A model generated the notes under the pieces. The model did no database searches, was not told the DNA's origin, and saw nothing but the letters and a program-made list of their open reading frames with translations. Below are positions 54,105 through 64,000 of a stretch of DNA of 64,000 nucleotides, one piece after another. The position numbers and the translations under genes are program-made. Every line of letters starts with the position of its first letter. Positions within the stretch are counted from its first letter, which is position 1. Source of the stretch: Pyrenophora tritici-repentis (Eukaryota > Ascomycota > Dothideomycetes > Pleosporales > Pleosporaceae); contig NC_089393.1 in assembly GCF_003171515.1 (NCBI RefSeq), positions 1,798,001 to 1,862,000 on the forward strand, in the 5' to 3' direction.

Positions 54105-55645
54105 CTAATCCACACCACCGACTAAATACTCCCCAACTTCAACTCCTACATTCCTGCCCAGCGCCCGTGCATATTCCCAACCAAAATTCACTCTCCATCG
54201 TCCACCGCCCTCTAGCGCGTCATTACTACCAGCACCGCCCGCTCGAACAAGCAATCGCATACTCGTCAGCGTGGCAATCTGTGTGTATAGATCTGCTACC
54301 TGGGGCACCGTTCCTTCTAACAACGCTCTGAATATCGCTAGTAATCTGTCCAAAGTGAACGGACTGGGTGTGAGGAGATGCCGACTAATCTTCCTATGCT
54401 TAGTTCCAGAACGCTTCCCCGTTACACTGAAGGAGGCGGCAGAAGGAGCGCGACGCTTGTTCTTGCGCTTATCTGTATGCTTCATAAAGTATGTAACGTC
54501 TGTGCGAGAAGGGTTGTACGATGCGAGATATGCAGCTATGAGGATGTGTGTTGTAAAGTACGGGAGTGTGTGCGCGGTCACGTTTGCGGGCTTCTTTTTA
54601 CTCGGGGTTGTGGGTATGGATGTGGGGTCATTTATCGTTGGCTCGGTGGAGGTGGTGGATATGATGCGGTCTAATACCGAGTCTTCGAGTTGGAAAAGAT
54701 GGCGTCGGTTGACCATGAGGCGTGAGAAGTCTCGCGTGCCGAATTGACCAGACACTACGGGTTCGACAAAAGGTCGCCAGAGTCGCATGGCACAGCTCTT
54801 GAAGCTGATGAGGTCCCGCCCTGTGTGCTTTGAAAGAGAGTCGTACACGGCCTGGAGGAAGCGGCCCCAGAGCCATGCGTCGTCTTCGGCGGCGAGATCG
54901 GGTGTGTAATCGGGGAACTGTTCTAGAGACGGGGCTTGAAGGAAGATCTCGGGTGGACTTGAACCTAAGATGGCGAGTAGTTCGTTGCGCGTATATGATG
55001 GGAAATGAAGAAAGGAGGCGGATGAGGAGTGGAGGATGGAAGGCGTAAGTGCGAGGGTTGTAGTGAGTATGAGCGAGAGATTCGGTATCTAAACACCTTG
55101 TTAATAGTGGATATCTGATGGTATATATGTGCAGACGCACCATTTCCCCTAATCTCGCCAGCGCAGAGATCAAGGTCCCTCCCCCTTCTCGCAGTTTGTC
55201 CATCCCATCCAGGATAAGCACAAACTTGGCCCTCCCTTCCAATAACCTGCTCATGTTGACACATAGCGCGCTTAGATTCTCTGTGCGCGCGTATGGTCTC
55301 CTATCAATTGTCTCATCGTTGAACTCATCAAGCGCATCGAGACTAGCTGCGACCATGCGCTCGAGAAGATGGCGCGCTGTTATGCATTCGCGTACGTTGA
55401 TGATTGCATGGGGTATTTGCGAGAGATGAAAGTAGGAGCGTAGAATAGACGATTTCCCCGTTGCCGTCAGACCATGGATGTTGAGGAAGGATGTTGACGG
55501 GAGATGTGCCTGATTGATTGTTAGCATGGTGTTGGACAGGGATGACGCATTCACGAACGCTGTAAAGAGCTGCAAGGTGCTGAATGAGCTGTTCACGACA
55601 CTGAAACTCGGCATTGAGTTGCGCGATGATTTCTTCGGGTAACAT
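54105..55645 (-). CDS. ORC5: Origin recognition complex subunit 5
   Basis: AAA+-like subunit of the replication-origin recognition complex. Three exons: 55645-55559, 55509-55141, 55088-54105, giving 479 aa. The first intron (55510-55558) has donor GTTCGT and an ideal branch site GCTAAC; skipping it would shift the frame. The N-terminus AEFQCREQLIQHLAALYS matches the Orc5 opening CRE-Q pattern, and exon 2 has Walker A HGLTATGKSS and Walker B FVLILDGMDKL. The domain ends with FPSYTRNELLAIL, and the C-terminal ORC_C region includes LPYFTTHILIAAYLASYNPSRTDVTYFMKH, the family signature, and NKRRAPSAASF. Length fits fungal Orc5 (about 470-500 aa). Confidence 0.94.
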
Positions 55646-56184
55646 TGTTGCGGCGGTTATCGTCGAGGTTTGGTCCCTGCCATGTTGAGTTGATGGTCAA
55701 GGTTGTCACGCTAAGCTAGCGCCGAAACGCGCCTGCACGTGCTTTATGCCGTTCTACACCCCTCTTCCCCTTCACACACCACATCGCTGCAAATACATCA
55801 CCTGCGTCAAATTTATCCGAATCCATTATAATAGCGCAATCATGGGATTTGCTGTACTCTATCTGCTCCCCGTTACCTGGCGCAAGAACCCAGCCCACAT
55901 CTGCCTGCAGTGCAGAAATTATGGCGCGTATAGCCGGTTGTCACTGGTAGGCTGTGTTAACTACATGCAACTGTGCCGTAGCACTGCAGACGATCATACT
56001 ATAAGTACATGGGGTGAATGGCCACAAATCACTTGTCGCCCCCACCGGGCAGTGCAATCTTCATGTCGGGTCCCACATGAAGGAGGCCTGCCACTGGATT
56101 CTTATAATCCAACTGTGTATCTGCTTACTTCATAGAATAACAATCAAGACAACAAAAGATCAAGACACATTTTCTCCTATCTAT
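55646..56184. promoter_or_regulatory. Divergent region ORC5 / NACHT-ankyrin gene
   Basis: 539 bp. Plus-strand frames from 55746 and 56014 run through; the latter continues in frame into the NACHT gene, but the recognisable protein starts with MAGLGEAASVIAVLQLS at 56185. No motif identified. Confidence 0.45.
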
Positions 56185-59100
56185 ATGGCAGGTCTGGGTG
56201 AGGCTGCAAGCGTGATTGCCGTACTTCAGTTATCCGGCAAGGTTTTCAACTATATTGGTACAGCCAAAGACTCTTCCGAGGACCGAAAGCGACTTCGTGA
56301 GGAAGTGCGTGCGTGCAGAGACATACTGCGAATGCTGAATGAAGATTATGAGGATGCAAAGGATACCGAGGATAGCGATATCTGGGCTGCTACTATCCAC
56401 ACGCTCCAAAGTTCCAATGGGCCTCTGTCGCGTCTTCAGTCTGCTTTGATACAAGTGGAGAGACGGCTTAGTAGCAAGAACACATTCAAAACTACACTGA
56501 AATGGCCGTTCCAGGAGAAAGAAGTACGTAAGATCATCGAAGCTATCGAACATGAGAAGAGTCTGCTTGTATTAGCACAGCAAAGAGATGGTCGTAAACA
56601 TCTTCTCAAAATCCAAGCTTTCGTACAGAAAAACAACGCGCAGCTTACGGAAATCTTACTCTCCGTGGATACGAATTCCAAGAACGTCGAAACGAATTTC
56701 CACGGATTAGCAGACCAAGTTTTTGAGGTACAAACTCTGCAGCAAGAGTTGTATAGTGGAATCAAAAGTCTACAGGGCAACGGAAACGGACACAAAGACA
56801 CTAAGCTACGCAAATCTGCGCTCAAATGGATCAGCTCAGAGGACTACGCATATAAACACACTGATATCCTCAGCAAACGAGAAGAAGGAACAGGTAAATG
56901 GTTCCTGGAATCTGGCGAATACAAGGCTTGGTTGGATCATTCTGATCCCCAAAGACTCCTTTGCACTGGCGTCCCTGGAGCTGGAAAGACGACGCTTACT
57001 TCCATCATCATCGATGACTTGCAAATGCGGTATCAGAACGACCAGTCTGTTGTTGTAGCATACATCTATTGCGACTACAGAACCCGCGATGAACACAATG
57101 TTCGACGTATGCTGTCATGTTTGTTGAAACAGCTAGCGGAAAGACCAGACAGTTTGCCGGGAACAATTGCGAAGCTGTACAGGGACAATGATGATGGATT
57201 GAAACAACTGTCTTTGGTAGATATTACTCGGTCTCTGCAGTCACTTGCGGCATCATTCTCGAGGGTCTTTATTCTTATCGATGCTCTGGACGAGTGTAAC
57301 ACAGCTGATCGTTGCCGAACGGTGTTCTTGTGGGAGATATTCAAGCTTCAACGGATATCGAACACGAGTCTACTAGCTACCTCAAGGAACATCCCTGAAG
57401 TTGTTGACATGTTTGACAGGTGTCAACCTGTCGAAATCCGCGCTAGTACTCATGATGTACGGACCTACATTGAAGGAAATCTTGATACTTTACCAAGGTT
57501 CGTTCAGAGCAACGTGGATTTACAAGAGCAGATTAAAGATGGAATTGCCAAAGCTGTGGATGGCATGTGAGTGCTATTCTTCACTTCTCGAATCAACCTG
57601 GCTTGCAAGCCATTCAAACGCATGCAGATCTCCGAGTTTGGGGCTTACCGACATGTACCTGGTTTAGCCGCTGTTGTAAATCTCGCTTACAGATATCAGG
57701 TTCCTTCTAGCCAAACTCTATCTTGCCTCTTTATCGAAGAAGCGTTCAGTCAACGCAGTACGGAAAACGTTAAAAGAGGTGTCATTGGAAACAAAAAGAG
57801 AAAGGACGGGAAGTGAGTCTGAAGCATACGACTACGCCTACCACGTAACCATGCAGCGGATTGAAGAACAGGGGTCAGACCAAGCAGAGCTTGCGAAAGA
57901 GGTTCTGGCTTGGCTCACCTGTTCAAAACAGCCAATGACCACAGAAATGTTACAAAAGGCATTGGGCGTAAGAGATGTAGAATACGAATTAAGCGAGGAT
58001 GACTATCCTGACATTGGAAGCATGGTGTCAGCCTGTGCTGGACTCGTGGAACTTGTCGATCGACAAGATGGAAGTCCGATCATACGCCTCGTTCACTATA
58101 CCACGCAGGAATACTTTGAGAGAACCGCTAGTAAATGGTTTCCGGAAGCAGAAGCTATGATAGCTATATCATGTATAGCCTATCTTAGCCTCGACGAATT
58201 TGGCACCGAAGCGCTGCCTGAATTCCAGCCTTTTCCTGATGATGAATGGGGTGCCGATCCATTCTATTCATACGCTGCCAGCTACTGGGGGGTACACGCA
58301 CACCATCTATCACCCAATCATCCACGAGTGGTGGAGTTTCTCAGTCGACCGCATCACGTTGGAAGAAATGGACTCTGGCAGTGGGATCTACGAGGAGGTG
58401 ATACTGCTCACCACCCACTTGCAACCACCGCACTTCACCTGACAGCATATTTTGGGCTTGAGGAAATGACCGCCAAGATACTTGGGAATGTCCCTTATTA
58501 CAATGAGAGGGAAGATAAATACCCAACAGAGCCAACGCCTCTGATGCTTGCTGTCATGAAAGGCCATGAAGGCGTGGTCAGATCACTCCTTGAGCGCGGC
58601 GCCAAAATCACAAGATCGTCAAAGGGCACAGCTCTATACCGGGCTGTAGAAAGTAACAATGAAGCCATGGTCCGGCTCCTAGTCCCTTACTGCTCTGGCA
58701 ATCTCCTCGAGGCCCCAGATCACAATCATCCCACCGTTCTCCACGTCGCCGCACGCCGAAGCTTCCACAACATTGTTGTACTATTGCTCGAACATGGCTT
58801 GCACGTTGACGAGCGCCCAATCAAGGACTACATTAAAGACGGGTCGCCGACGCCCCTCTATTCCGCAGCCATAGGAGGCGACCTATCCATGATCAAACTG
58901 CTTATCGAGCGTGGCGCCGACCCAAATGCCAAATTCATCAATTACAGACATCTGTGCGAGGATGATGGTATCAGGAGAGTGGACACCCCACTAAACGCTG
59001 CAGTGCGCGAGCAGCGTATAGACGTTGTCATGTTCCTGCTCGACAGCGGTGCTAGGATCGACAATAAACTGCCCTACGTTGACCCCGCAATGGTATCCGT

Positions 59101-59440
59101 GTGTGAGAATCGGAATTACGAGATGCTCAAGCTACTGGTTGAAGTGGGCGGCTTTGATGTCAATCGATCTACTCTAAGGAGCAGACCTTTGATCGTCAAC
59201 GCGGCGCGCTGCCGTTGGGAAGAGGGCCTCAGCTACCTGTTCAGCGTGGGGGCGAACGTATATTGTCACTACGAGTTGACATTTAGTGATGTTGCAAGCG
59301 CTTGGTTTAGGTATGACGATGAGCGGAAAGATGCAAAGGCCAAGTTTGCACGGTGGGTGTTGGAGAATAATGTACCGGTTGTGTCTGTGGTGGGCCAGCC
59401 TAGTGAACCGCAACGTGTGGATTTAAATTGGTGGGAATAA
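56185..59440 (+). CDS. NLR-like NACHT-ankyrin STAND protein, 1040 aa
   Basis: Signal-transduction ATPase with the architecture of fungal NOD-like receptors, a group implicated in self/non-self recognition. Exons 56185-57566 and 57700-59440 around a 133-nt intron (GTGAGT...TATCAG); joining gives DGMFLLAKLYL, the conserved strand after the NACHT. Order: PigL_N-type N-terminal domain (MAGLGEAASVIAVLQLSGKV, 1-220); NACHT with Walker A GVPGAGKTTL (262-271) and Walker B VFILIDALDE (361-370); a winged-helix region (AKEVLAWLTCSKQPMTTEML); LVHYTTQEYF; and ankyrin repeats from about residue 730 (TPLMLAVMKGHEGVVRSLLERGA, TVLHVAARRSFHNIVVLLLEHG, TPLYSAAIGGDLSMIKLLIERGADPNA). Repeats are diverged from each other, unlike the near-identical repeats of highly variable het-gene NLRs. 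A final codon-rich tail has NLNWWE-type end. Ligand and effector domain output unknown. Confidence 0.92.
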
Positions 59441-60017
59441 TGGAGGTGAACGGGATGCACAACTGGACGAGTTTCTCTTATCGCAAACCGTTCAAAAAAA
59501 ACCTTTTTTCTTTACAATATCTTAGACTGTATGTCGAAAATTGAAGAGCCTTCAATTAGATAATTTTGACAAGAGCTGTAAGGCCTTTTCGACACCTTCC
59601 TCCCGCCCCTACCAATATATCTACCTATACCTCATCGCACACCCCCGACTCTGCACTAACGCATCAGCTCCTTGACATCTTAATGCCTGCAGATCTTGTC
59701 AACTGTCGACACGCTGCATCTTGGATTTCTCGGTCTGTAAACAGATGTAGTGACCCGTGTACCCTGGGTCATTACGCCTACAGTAAAACGAAAACATGCA
59801 ATGTATGGACTGAAGCACAATTGTGCCTTGGATCAAACTCTATATCTATGTTGGTATAACGCCATGCCATGCCATCCATACTCGTACAATTCGTCCCAAT
59901 AAAGGGGAGGGATCAAGCTTTGACCCGGGGGTAATCCAATACGCCTTGTTCAATGCTATGTATCCAATGCCTTTTGCCATATCCGAACCCACCAAACCAG
60001 CATCCATAACTCCTTTT
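59441..60017. other. Intergenic region
   Basis: 577 bp between convergent genes. No coding frame with recognisable content; possible polyadenylation-type AT-rich sequence near 59490-59530. Confidence 0.5.
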
Positions 60018-61381
60018 TTAAGCATGTAGAGTATCATTAAAGCCGCTTTCTGAATCCTCGGACTGGCCGCCCTCCTTGAATTCCCAGGCTAGGAACTTCC
60101 AGTTGAGTTCACTGGGTCGCCAGAAGAGACCGTTCTTTAGGCCGCTGCCAGAAGGCGAAGAGTCGCCTAGTCCGTCGGCTGTCATTCCTCCGGTGTGGGG
60201 CATCCGCTTACCGAAGATGCAGCGCCTAAACCTAGAGTGTAGGATGGCCATGGAACACATGACGCACGGCTCATTGGTGAGGTAGATGTCGAGGTCGACG
60301 CATAGGTAGCCGCTTGGGGAGATATTTTCTTTTTCAAAGTATGTCTTCTCGAGGTCGGTGAGGGGGTTGTCGCAGAAGAGTGGTCGATCTGGGTACGCTG
60401 GGGCTGTGCCAGCTGCGCGGGTTCGCTTCTTTGCAACCATGGAGATGGCTCGATGTACGGCATGGCCCATGACGTTTCCGGTTCCAGTCTTGGGTTCGGG
60501 TGTTCCGGTGAATGACCTCCAACGGCAGTCGCCTGCAACGGCAATGACTTCAGGCTCGCTCTTGGACCGGTCGACGATGACGACACCAATCTTTTCACCA
60601 AGACCCAGGTCTGATATTTGCTCAGCGACGCCCTTGGCCAGTGCCATGCGAAGTCCAGCCTCGGGTTGTATCTCGTCCTGGTTGCGTTGTACGAGGCTTG
60701 GATGCGGACCGTATGGGTTGGTGTTCTTGTAGGAGATGGGCCAGTACTGATCGCTCCACTCTGCAGCCTGCCCGGCAGAGATGGGGGCTAGGGAGGGGAC
60801 CGTCACGTAGAGGATGCGTGGTTGTGTAGCCCTGCCTTCGAATGGCGGACATGTGCGTATGAGGGCCGCGAGATCGGCATGGCTCATGTAACGCGTTGGA
60901 CAAAGTAGGAAATAACGAACTAGATCAAAATCTTTAGTAACAACTTCGCAATCAGCAGTCTGGCTGCCATCATCGACCGAAGACGCAGACGCAGGACAAA
61001 ATTCAGAAGGCAGCAAAGAAGCAGAGGAAGATAATAATATTTTTGCAGATGCAGGATCATCTTCTTCACCTCTGGGGAGCCTCGCGGGCGGATGGAACTG
61101 CCGTTGCAGATGTGGCGGTAGGTACTTGAATTGGACTACGCGGCGTAGGTGCGAGATCTCAGACGTCTTGAATTCGGGCAATGCTGCTTGCACGGCACTA
61201 GACGCTTAGTCAGACCAATATGGAGTCGGAAGTCAGTGTGGACGGCTCACTCTTTGACCACATTGGCGTGCTTGGCTGGCACCTCGATGACATAGACAGT
61301 CTGCGTCTCTAGGCTGGCGCGCACCTCGTCTTTTGTCCTGAGCGGGACAAGACGCCCGTTGAGTGCCGATGGGGTGCTCAT
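60018..61381 (-). CDS. TAD3: tRNA-specific adenosine-34 deaminase, non-catalytic subunit Tad3 (ADAT3)
   Basis: Partner of Tad2 in the enzyme that converts A34 to inosine in tRNA anticodons. Exons 61381-61251 and 61197-60018 (53-nt intron, GTGAGC...TCTAG) give 436 aa. The deaminase fold is in the C-terminal half: MGHAVHRAI holds the zinc His but has Val in place of the catalytic Glu, which is typical of Tad3; LTNEPCVMCSMAILHSR holds the two zinc Cys; and RRCIFGKR follows. The N-terminal half (MSTPSALNGRLVPLRTKDEV..., KTSEISHLRRVVQFKYLP) has the Tad3-specific extension. Start at 61381 is preferred; a longer frame reaches 61609 but lacks the conserved part. Confidence 0.93.
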
Positions 61382-62025
61382 AGCATCGCCTGGTGGGGAG
61401 ATATTAGCACTAATGCGACGAGGAAAGTTAATACGCGTCGGATAAGCTGTTGGTGCGAGGTAATCGAGCGGCGGGTTGTTGGTTTGGTTTGGTTTGGTCG
61501 GGTTGAGCACGAGAGGACTGAAGACAAATAAATCTGCCAGGGTCCAGCGGGGCCATCCTGCTCTTCCCCGACCTCCCCTTCCGCTTTCACCCCGCCACCC
61601 AGTCCTCACTCATCAAAACCAGCCATGTGATAGCAAGAGCGCAAAGTGATGACCAATTCATTGATAATGTTGATGGGAAAGAGAAGGAGCCTACTGAGGG
61701 TGAAGGCGAGCGAGGCTGAGTCGCGGGCACCTCCCATGACGGCGAGGGAACGCCAATCCTCACTCAATATGGGGCCCCGCATACGCCCATCCCACTTGTT
61801 CGGTACATATCATCCAAACGAGCTGTGAGAGGCCTCGCATCCCAGGCATCTCCATCTGCCGAGATGCATGACTTGTAGGCAGGACGACGCTGTCCATGTA
61901 ACTTGGAACGCCTACGCCAAGCACGTGCAATATGTACCCCACTGTGATATATGAGCAATCATGTATTTCCTAGAGATGCTCCATCCCATTCTTTCTCATT
62001 TTCCATGCAATCAGTGTAATCAGTC
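61382..62025. promoter_or_regulatory. Divergent region TAD3 / MFS transporter
   Basis: 644 bp between two start codons on opposite strands; upstream frames (61247-61609 minus, 61646-61828 plus) carry no recognisable features. Confidence 0.5.
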
Positions 62026-64000
62026 ATGGATAGCAAATCGGAAGCGACCCATGTTGAGACCGCTCATGGTCATGTGACTCACGTTGTACCCATCGAGCAA
62101 GAAGCCAACGAAGACGTCAAGCACGTCAAGCTTTCCTGGCGATCATGGATGGTCGTCTTCTGTTGTTGCTTTGCGTACGTATCTCAAGACTTGCTTCGGT
62201 AACCACTCACATCATGTAGTGTCATGTCTCAGGTCTTTGTCGTAGTAGCTGCGGGCTCCGTCTTGTCCTTCATCATACGTGAGCTGGGACAGCCAGCGAT
62301 TGCGAGCTGGGTCATTCAGGTATCGTCTTTGTACTGTAATATCGACACGCTTCCTGACCATCTCTAGGGCCCACTTCTCATGCAATCAGTCCTGTCGCCC
62401 CCAGTCGGCCGCCTCTCCGATGTCTTGGACCGCAAGCTATTCGCAACTATTCCTCCGCTGATTGCATGCATTGGCGCTATCATCTGCGCGAAAGCTACGA
62501 GCATGTCCATGTTGATCGGCGGTGGTATTCTCATCGGCACGACACTTGCGACCATCTCCATTGTCCAATCCATCCCTTCTGAGATTCTACCATTGAAGTA
62601 CCGAGCCTTGGCAAACGGACTTGCAGGCGTTGCCGGTGTCATGGGCGGGCTGTGAGTACCTGATAAAGTGACTGTCTCGGTTAATACAGTGCATGCTGAC
62701 GACTCTGTAGGGTCGGTAGTCTAGCAGCTGGTGCAGTCACTGACCTCAGTGCCTCGGGATGGCGATACATCTTCTGGATCCAAGTCGGACTACATGGCAT
62801 CACATCGCTCGGCTTATTCGCATTCTACTGGCCCAAGAAACGTACCGACTATTCCCGTATGAGTTTCAACGAGTGGGTGTGGGCCTGCGACCCCATCGGC
62901 TCCTTCCTTCTCGTCGCAGCTGCCACACTGATGCTCCTCGCACTCAATTGGGCAGGTGGGGTATATCCTTGGAGCAGTCCCCATGTATGCGCAAATCTCG
63001 TCGTCGGTATTGCTCTATTCATCGCCTTTTGTGTTTACGGTATGTTGTATCACCCCATCAAAGAAATTTGCTGAAGCCGTGTAGAATGGAAAGGGAGGTC
63101 AGACGGCATTGTCGCGCATGTCTTCTTTTCTACTGGGCCCAACTTCTGGCTTTCCACGTTTGCTTTCGCGATTGAAGGGTAAGTCTGATAGTCACTATCA
63201 TTGGTTGCTGATCTCTGACGTTGCAATAGATGGATTTACTACTCCGCAATCAATTCCGTCACCCCTCAACTCATCCTCAACGTCGGCTTCGAAGCCAGGG
63301 CTTGGAACATTGCTATTCGGCAATTATCTTTCAAGATCGCGTCCATCTTCACTTCGTTGGCAGTCACGTGGTGGGCAACCAGGTATAAAGATCTGAGTAA
63401 GCCGCCCTCTGTCCAAGCAGTTACATCGCTGACAGATGACCTAGAATCGCCGCTCGCCGTCACCTTCGGCGTTATGTTCATAGCGTCCATCTGCTTTGCC
63501 TTTATCCGGCCTGGCTGGGACACTAACCAAATCGTCTTCACAGCGCTGACTGGTATTGGCTGTGCAGGTCCACTTACACTCCTAGTAGCATGCGTCCAAT
63601 TCACAGCGCCTCACGCGTTTCTTTCTACCGCGACCGGTCTTGCGTTTTCGGCTCGCGCTATCGGTGGTGCTTTCGGTACAGCAGTCATCTACGCCATAGT
63701 GAATTCTCGTGTCGCATCCCACCTTTCGGGTGATATCAGCTCTGCAGCCATTACAGCCGGCTTACCTGCATCCTCCGTTCCTGCACTACTAGCTGGGATG
63801 AAGGGTAAATCGGCGTCAACATTCAGAGGCACCGGAATCCCCGGAATGAATGAACCCATCATCAACGCCGCATGGGACGCAAGTCACTGGTCCTATGCCC
63901 GTGCGTACAGACTGGGGTTCTGGAGCGTAGTTCCATTCGTAGCACTCGCGACAATCGCTGTACTTTGTATGCGAGGAGTCAAGAATCTCATGACAGAAAG
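62026..64000 (+). CDS. TRI12-type MFS transporter (DHA2/siderophore-type), 3' end cut by window edge
   Basis: Multi-pass plasma-membrane efflux or siderophore-type pump of the major facilitator superfamily, DHA2/TRI12 group. Seven exons, with introns 62175-62219, 62320-62367, 62652-62710, 63040-63085, 63179-63229 and 63397-63444, all GT...AG and frame-true. Features: hydrophilic N-terminus (MDSKSEATHVETAHGHV), first helix WMVVFCCCFA, GPLLMQSVLSPPVGRLSDVLDRK (the MFS loop 2-3 motif G-x3-D-x2-(D/R)RK), GIIIGTTLA-like helices, LPLKYRALANGLAGVAGVMGGL (motif C region), VGSLAAGAVTDLSASGWRYIFWIQ, and a 12-14-helix layout through WSVVPFVALATIAVLCM at the edge. About 560 residues are seen. Substrate unknown; the coding frame continues beyond 64000. 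Confidence 0.92.

Noticed and set aside
56014..56184. Upstream ATG of the NACHT-ankyrin gene
   Set aside because: The conserved N-terminal domain begins MAGLGEAASVIAVLQLS at 56185; the preceding 57 codons look like leader sequence.
59741..59790. Short inverted-looking GACCCGTGT/ACCCTGGGTC stretch as a possible tRNA or terminator
   Set aside because: No cloverleaf, no B-box sequence and the arms do not pair well.

Overview
The window is filamentous ascomycete (Pezizomycotina) nuclear DNA. The signs are genes on both strands split by many short introns (about 45-75 nt, mostly GT(A/G)NGY...YAG), fungus-specific families (Zn2Cys6 factor, PTH11/SAT4-type rhodopsin-fold membrane protein, TRI12-type MFS pump, GH6 cellulase, NACHT-ankyrin protein, SUR7/PalI-type protein, hybrid histidine kinase) and an intact Ty1/copia retrotransposon. 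A Dothideomycete, perhaps one of the Pleosporales, fits the gene content, but that is an inference from general knowledge and was not tested.

Left part (1-20.6 kb). A GAF/hybrid histidine kinase is cut by the left edge inside its receiver domain. After a gene-poor stretch comes a 5.9 kb copia element (5925-11838) with two identical 203-bp LTRs, a 5-bp target duplication and one uninterrupted 1669-aa Gag-Pol frame. A housekeeping block follows: a conserved unknown protein, PEX19, UBC9 (with a curious 84-bp tandem duplication of its last codons) and a PABPN1-type RNA-binding protein. Two head-to-head BTB paralogues sharing an intron position flank an AT-rich spacer.

Middle (20.6-50 kb). A gene-poor region contains one rhodopsin-fold membrane protein gene. 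Then come a divergent pair of mitochondrial genes (PPR protein and mitoribosomal protein Rsm25/mS23), a SUR7/PalI-like tetraspan protein, a six-exon Zn2Cys6 regulator, a secreted GH6 glucanase, a J-domain protein, an enoyl-CoA hydratase/isomerase, a third BTB-type protein and a secreted Ser/Thr/Pro-rich protein. Two relics mark decay here: the 3' end of a thioester-reductase gene and a frameshifted cytochrome P450.

Right part (50-64 kb). This is compact: a DCAF4-like WD40 protein diverges from mitochondrial SelO, SelO converges on ORC5 with 45 bp between stop codons, ORC5 diverges from a 1040-aa NACHT-ankyrin NLR-like protein, then come TAD3 (tRNA A34 deaminase subunit) and a TRI12-like MFS transporter cut by the right edge.

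Exon boundaries were read by eye from splice signals and frame continuity. No homology search could be run, so family names rest on motifs and remembered family architecture. No tRNA, rRNA or CRISPR was recognised.
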